Positions 36,167 to 39,966 of a stretch of DNA of 39,966 bases are shown in pieces. Made by a program: the position numbers and the translations under genes. Position 1 is the stretch's first letter, and the number at the start of each line of letters is the position of its first letter. Source of the DNA: Gammaproteobacteria bacterium (GTDB lineage Bacteria; Pseudomonadota; Gammaproteobacteria; M30B25). The notes below the pieces were generated by a model, which did not search any database, had not been told where the DNA came from, and saw nothing but the letters and a program-made list of their open reading frames with translations. Location of the stretch: contig JAGYIW010000010.1 in assembly GCA_018402195.1 (NCBI GenBank), positions 1-39,966 on the forward strand, read 5' to 3'.

Positions 36167-36611
36167 ATTGCTTCATAATGAAAAAGAAACCCTGATTTTT
36201 GCCAAAGAATTGGCAGCTGTATGTGACGGGCCGTGTGTGATTTTTTTGTGTGGGCCTCTTGGTGCTGGGAAAACAGCTTTGGCGAGAGGATTTGTGCAGG
36301 CCAAAGGCTATCAGGGAACGGTACCCAGCCCTACATATTCACTAGTGCAGCAGTATGATGTTGGTAAATGGCCGATTGTTCATATGGATTTGTATAGATT
36401 AGATTCGCCTGAAGATTTTCAAGATCTGGGCATGTTAGACTATGTTGGCAAAGCCATTTGGTTGATTGAATGGCCTGAAAAGGGCGCTGACACATGGTTG
36501 TTGCCAGATTTCACTTGCCGGCTCTCCTTAGAGGATGCACACAGAGAGTTGGTGTTAGAGGCATTATCTCCCGAGGCCGAAAAGACTCTTGCAAGGCTAC
36601 AAGGCATGTGA
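36150..36611 (+). CDS. tsaE: tRNA threonylcarbamoyladenosine biosynthesis ATPase TsaE
   Basis: TsaE is the ATPase that works with TsaB and TsaD in t6A formation. The 153-residue protein has the Walker A sequence GPLGAGKTALARGF and the family blocks SPTYSLVQQY, HMDLYRLDSPEDFQDLG and IWLIEWPEKG. The frame starts inside the end of nnr. The nnr-tsaE-amiB order is the same as in E. coli, which supports co-transcription. Confidence 0.96.
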   Translation: MLMLRKLLHNEKETLIFAKELAAVCDGPCVIFLCGPLGAGKTALARGFVQAKGYQGTVPSPTYSLVQQYDVGKWPIVHMDLYRLDSPEDFQDLGMLDYVGKAIWLIEWPEKGADTWLLPDFTCRLSLEDAHRELVLEALSPEAEKTLARLQGM

Positions 36612-36699
36612 TTATATAAGTAGGCTTTCAAGGATATACAGCTCTTTGGGTTGTGAAAGTAAATACAAGGGGGCTAAGGGGCTAGAAGAGGATTTGTTG

Positions 36700-38028
36700 A
36701 TGCGTTTTGTCTTGGCGATGTTCGCCTTCTTTATGAATACTCAGTCTTTGGCTTCTTCCCTTAATCTTTTTGATGTAAAAGAATCTTATGGCAAAATTTA
36801 TGCGCACTTTTCTGCAGCCCAGCGTTTAGAACATCATGCTTTTACTCTGGATAACCCTCCAAGGTTTGTCATCGATTTTCCCAAACTACGCAAAGCTAAT
36901 CTGCATTTCCATCAACACGTGAAAGGGTTGCAGCTGGTAAAAGATGTGCGTAGCAGTGAGTCACTTGAAAAGCTACGTTTGGTATTCGACCTCAAGCAAT
37001 ACTATGTGTTTGATGAAGAATTAAGTGTTTCTGGTAGAAACCTCATGGTTACGCTGCATGCGCCTTCAAGCAAGTATGTAGTAGTACCAAAAGTAGCGCA
37101 TGTGAAAAAAATAGTGGCTAAGCGGCTGCAAAAGGCCACACCAGCAAAGCCCTATCGTCCGATCATTGTAGTTATTGATCCAGGGCATGGTGGCAAAGAT
37201 CCAGGTGCCTCAGGGGATAATCATCACAAGGAAAAGGATATTGTGCTCAGGATTGCCAAGCGCTTAGCGCAAGATCTCAATCAGCGATTTGGCTTTAAGG
37301 CTTTGTTGACTCGTAATGACGATCGCTATTTGTCGTTGCGCGAGCGCCTTAATTTAGCCAGGTACTACAATGCTGACATGTTTGTTTCCATCCATGCCGA
37401 TGCCTATAAAAATAACAAAGCCAATGGGGCTTCAGTGTTTGCGTTGTCAGAGCGTGGGGCTACCAGTGAAGCAGCACGTTGGCTGGCTGAACGGGAAAAT
37501 ATATCGGAGTTGATGGGGGGCGTAAAACTCGATGATAAAGGGGCAGTATTACGTTCGGTGTTGATTGATTTATCGCAAACTGCCACCACAGGTGCTAGCC
37601 TTGAAATTGGTGCTGACGTGATTTCTGAACTCAAGCATGTGGCCAAGCTTCATAAAGGTCGAGTTGAACAAGCTGCCTTTGTGGTACTGAAGTCACCGGA
37701 TATTCCATCTTTACTGGTTGAAACTGGATTTATTTCTAATACCAATGAGGCAAAAAATCTTTCATCGGCAACATATCAAAAAAAGCTTGCCAAAGCTGTT
37801 GGGCGTGGGGTGGAGCAATATTTTATCAGACGGCCCATGCCAGGCACTATCCTGGATGCTACCAAAAAAGGCGTTTTAAAACATGTGGTTGTCAAGGGCG
37901 ATAATCTTAGTTTGATTGCTAAAAGATACAAAACCACCGTAGAGAAAGTTCGGGCTGTAAATAACCTAAAAGACAATGTGCTACATGTTGGTCAGGTGTT
38001 GTTGATGCCTAAAAGATCTTTACGCTAG
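36700..38028 (+). CDS. amiB: N-acetylmuramoyl-L-alanine amidase with LysM domain (AmiB-like)
   Basis: This periplasmic zinc amidase cuts the peptide from peptidoglycan during cell separation. From the ATG at 36700 (442 residues) there is a signal peptide ending near SLASS, an AMIN domain (residues about 20-120), the Amidase_3 domain with IDPGHGGKDPGASG, VSIHADA and VETGFISNTNE, and a C-terminal LysM (HVVVKGDNLSLIAKRYKTTV). The frame is open from 36589, but that would bury the signal peptide behind 37 residues. AGAGGA precedes 36700. It would be activated by EnvC- or NlpD-type partners, not present here. Confidence 0.94.
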   Translation: MRFVLAMFAFFMNTQSLASSLNLFDVKESYGKIYAHFSAAQRLEHHAFTLDNPPRFVIDFPKLRKANLHFHQHVKGLQLVKDVRSSESLEKLRLVFDLKQYYVFDEELSVSGRNLMVTLHAPSSKYVVVPKVAHVKKIVAKRLQKATPAKPYRPIIVVIDPGHGGKDPGASGDNHHKEKDIVLRIAKRLAQDLNQRFGFKALLTRNDDRYLSLRERLNLARYYNADMFVSIHADAYKNNKANGASVFALSERGATSEAARWLAERENISELMGGVKLDDKGAVLRSVLIDLSQTATTGASLEIGADVISELKHVAKLHKGRVEQAAFVVLKSPDIPSLLVETGFISNTNEAKNLSSATYQKKLAKAVGRGVEQYFIRRPMPGTILDATKKGVLKHVVVKGDNLSLIAKRYKTTVEKVRAVNNLKDNVLHVGQVLLMPKRSLR

Positions 38029-38047
38029 CAGGTAAATATCGTATAGT
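38019..38047 (+). promoter_or_regulatory. Promoter of the hydrolase gene
   Basis: TTTACG (38019-38024), 17 bases and TATAGT (38042-38047) form a likely sigma-70 promoter that overlaps the amiB stop. A perfect ten-base palindrome AGTCGCGACT (38045-38054) covers the edge of the -10 box and the expected start site, so it could be an operator. This implies the next gene is regulated apart from amiB. Confidence 0.5.
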
Positions 38048-38081
38048 CGCGACTCAGTATTCACTGTAAAGGTTCTGGGTG

Positions 38082-39656
38082 ATGAAACAGCGCAAGAAAG
38101 AGCTGCTTGATCAATATGCTCAGGCCCTGAGCCAACTCAAAAAGCGCCTAGACAAAATCACAGCAAACATTGATCATCTCGACCTGGCAGCGAAAGCTTA
38201 TTTTGAGCAGCTTCGTCTAGCGTTGAACAATCTTCAAGAACAAGCCATAGACAAGCGTGGACAGTTAACCAATAATTGGCTTCTGCGCTACGACCAGCTC
38301 ATGGCTTCACTGCTTCGGCCAACATTGCCGTCAGAGTTCCGCGGTTCTCCGGCTTATTATTTGCGCGATGCATATGCTAAGTTAGCTGATCTTTCTTATA
38401 AATTTGTTGATATACGACAAAAATTATTAGCCCAGCTCACAGAAAATCGGCCACTGAATACCTCACTCAGCCAGACTGTAGATTATTTTGTGGCCCCAAG
38501 GGGGGAGCTGGTGTTGTCTTTATGGGGTAATTGGTTGCGTAGGCGTTTGGTGTTGCCCGTGATTGTCTGTTGGGATGCAGTCAGGCGTGTGGGCAACTAC
38601 CTGCTTGGTGGCTTTTTCATGCGTAGCACCATTTTGCCAGCCTTGGGTGTAAAAGATTGGCGTTCGGCGTCGCTTAAAAATCACGATGGTTTTGAAAATG
38701 GCTTTGACGAGCAATTTGATTGGGATGATAATTTGGCCAAGCAGCTGCCAGAAGGCATCGTTATGAGGTGTTTTCATCTGGTGGATGAAGCCAATGCCGT
38801 TGCTTGTATGGAGTTAGCGCCTGAGGGGGTTAATCCAGATGACCCTGAACTAAAAACAGTAATCTATTTTTTGGGTAATCACAATATTTGTTATGCCTCA
38901 TTGTCAGTGTATTTAGACGATATGATCAGTGTTTCTAGAGAAGGCGCACCGTGTCGTTTTGTCTTTTGGCATTATCCTGGTGTGCTAAATAGCTTTGGCT
39001 TTCCTAGAAAGCCTGCTGATTTGGTTCGCAGCGGGCTAGCAGTGGTCGAGCATGTATTGGGTCAGGGTAGTACGCCAGATAATTTGATTTTAAAAGGCCA
39101 TTCTTTGGGAGGCTATGTGGCGACACATGTTGCCTACTGTTGTCATCATATGAATGTGTGGGTAAGGCTTTGGAATGATAGATCTTTTTCAGATGCTCCT
39201 GAATACATTACGGCCTGTGCTGTGACTCGGTGGGGTTCTGGCTATAGGCTAAGAAATTTCTTTGTGCGCATGATTGTTTATGCGGCTTATCCTCTTATGT
39301 GGCTGGTGACACGTGCTGTGCAATGTGAGGCGCCTTCTTGTTACTTTTTTACCCGATTGAAAAAGGACTGTGCCGATTATATTGTTGTACGTTCTGCGCC
39401 TGAGGTGCGTGCACAAGGTAAGGTGCTAGATGATACCATTATTCAAGATTCTGCTAGCCTTGATAAAAGTTGGTGGTTTCGGGTATATGCTTGGTGGAGG
39501 AGTGATGGAAGTGCACAAGAACACCACTATTACACGCCCACCCGCCTTGAGGAAGATGCGCACCAAGCGCCTTTGAAAATTCTCTTGCCTTCCTTCAGGG
39601 CTACCAAAGAAAATGCCCAACGTCGCTTTGCGCGCTTTGTTGCCAGGCGCTCTTAG
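38082..39656 (+). CDS. Alpha/beta-hydrolase with N-terminal helical region (possible secreted effector)
   Basis: This is a 524-residue protein. Residues 1-65 are charged and probably coiled-coil; residues about 150-190 are hydrophobic and basic. The C-terminal half is an alpha/beta-hydrolase with the nucleophile elbow GHSLGG (Ser341), a likely acid at Asp450/451 (DDTIIQDSASL) and a likely His at 481/482. IYFLGNHNICY and RLWNDRSFSDAP recall the Chlamydia CHLPS/DUF818 and Legionella SidB-like hydrolases; this is from memory. No signal peptide is visible, and the C-terminus is basic. The gene occupies the place where mutL often follows amiB. Confidence 0.7.
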   Translation: MKQRKKELLDQYAQALSQLKKRLDKITANIDHLDLAAKAYFEQLRLALNNLQEQAIDKRGQLTNNWLLRYDQLMASLLRPTLPSEFRGSPAYYLRDAYAKLADLSYKFVDIRQKLLAQLTENRPLNTSLSQTVDYFVAPRGELVLSLWGNWLRRRLVLPVIVCWDAVRRVGNYLLGGFFMRSTILPALGVKDWRSASLKNHDGFENGFDEQFDWDDNLAKQLPEGIVMRCFHLVDEANAVACMELAPEGVNPDDPELKTVIYFLGNHNICYASLSVYLDDMISVSREGAPCRFVFWHYPGVLNSFGFPRKPADLVRSGLAVVEHVLGQGSTPDNLILKGHSLGGYVATHVAYCCHHMNVWVRLWNDRSFSDAPEYITACAVTRWGSGYRLRNFFVRMIVYAAYPLMWLVTRAVQCEAPSCYFFTRLKKDCADYIVVRSAPEVRAQGKVLDDTIIQDSASLDKSWWFRVYAWWRSDGSAQEHHYYTPTRLEEDAHQAPLKILLPSFRATKENAQRRFARFVARRS

Positions 39657-39924
39657 CCCTGCCTAAGTCTAGAAAATATTAGCACATAATCCCAAAAAAA
39701 TGTACTAGGCAATCTGGCAAAAAAGCGAAGCTTCCTGTGGGCAATCTAGACCCTAAATAAAGGCCATGAATTTCCCGGAGCATACAAATGACAGCAATTC
39801 TCGGTGAATTATAAGTAGTTGATTTTTTGTATTCTAAAGGTGCAAACAAAATAAAATTTTCGTAGAATATATTCTGTATTAAGTTAGTTGCAACATTGTT
39901 CATGAAACAACAGGGAGTATTGAA
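39657..39924. other. Gap between the hydrolase gene and the last gene
   Basis: This 268-base gap holds no gene that I can support. It contains repeat copy 3 (39792-39808), a 7-bp GTCTAGA/TCTAGAC inverted repeat near 39667 and 39749, and a perfect 12-base palindrome AGAATATATTCT (39864-39875) about 50 bases before the next ATG. Several A/T-rich -10-like sequences are present but no clear -35. Confidence 0.45.
39792..39808 (+). repeat. Dispersed intergenic repeat, copy 3
   Basis: CAGCAATTCTCGGTGAA, identical over 17 bases to copy 1 and differing at one base from copy 2. The GCTACT extension is absent here. It is 116 bases upstream of the last ATG of the window. Confidence 0.7.
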
Positions 39925-39966
39925 ATGAAAATTAAAAAGCATCTTAGTTTTAGTAGCCTTCGCTCA
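39925..39966 (+). CDS. Start of a probable exported protein, cut by the window edge
   Basis: The ATG at 39925 has AGGGAG seven bases upstream. As written it encodes only MKIKKHLSFSSLRS before the window ends, which is not a signal peptide. If one A is removed from the run of five, the frame becomes MKIKSILVLVAFA, a textbook signal-peptide start. The gene is therefore probably an exported protein, with either a sequence error or a real frameshift in the A-run. The function is unknown. Confidence 0.5.
   Translation, partial: MKIKKHLSFSSLRS

Noticed and set aside
1-39966. CRISPR array, insertion sequence, prophage or toxin-antitoxin pair.
   Set aside because: No regularly spaced repeats, transposase or integrase motifs, or paired small genes of that kind were seen on either strand.

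Overview
The window looks like a chromosomal segment of a gammaproteobacterium. Base composition is moderate (mid-40s % GC by eye, not counted). Two conserved gene strings support this: tpiA-secG-tRNA-Leu followed by a 14-gene nuoA-N set, an order I associate with Legionella and Coxiella, and the macromolecular-synthesis cluster rpsU-yqeY-dnaG-rpoD. A Sel1-repeat exported protein, an MFS carrier and an alpha/beta hydrolase of the type seen in intracellular bacteria make Legionellales my preferred placement. That is inference, not proof.

Layout. Positions 193-4432 hold two adjoining reading frames for large, unrecognised multi-pass membrane proteins. They are probably one ~1,400-residue protein split by a one-base frameshift. 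Positions 4497-5750 hold tpiA, secG and tRNA-Leu(GAG). Positions 5858-20331 hold the proton-pumping NADH dehydrogenase (complex I) operon, nuoA to nuoN, with most genes overlapping or separated by a few bases. Two of its genes are damaged as written: nuoA loses its C-terminal motif to a frameshift, and the first ~350 bases of nuoM carry several compensating frame changes. deoD follows, then a convergent EamA-type exporter (minus strand), a divergent MFS transporter with a near-consensus promoter, and a Sel1-repeat secreted protein.

From 24632 to 31914 all genes are on the minus strand: argS, a small lipoprotein gene interrupted by an in-frame TAG, then rpoD, dnaG, yqeY and rpsU. Positions 32181-38028 carry tsaD, plsY (minus), orn, nnr (yjeF), tsaE and amiB. 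The orn-yjeF-tsaE-amiB string resembles the enterobacterial order, but where mutL usually follows there is an unrelated hydrolase gene (38082-39656) with its own promoter. The window ends in the first codons of a probable exported protein.

The most notable structure not explained by genes is a dispersed, intergenic 17-23 bp repeat present three times (14-36, 33993-34015, 39792-39808). Other points of interest are an N-terminal membrane helix added to NuoI, a long C-terminal tail on ribosomal protein bS21 whose end duplicates the start of yqeY, and a set of single-base frame changes, mostly at short T or A runs. The frame changes look more like consensus errors or very recent mutations than old gene decay. 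I found no convincing new multi-gene system, CRISPR array, transposase or prophage.
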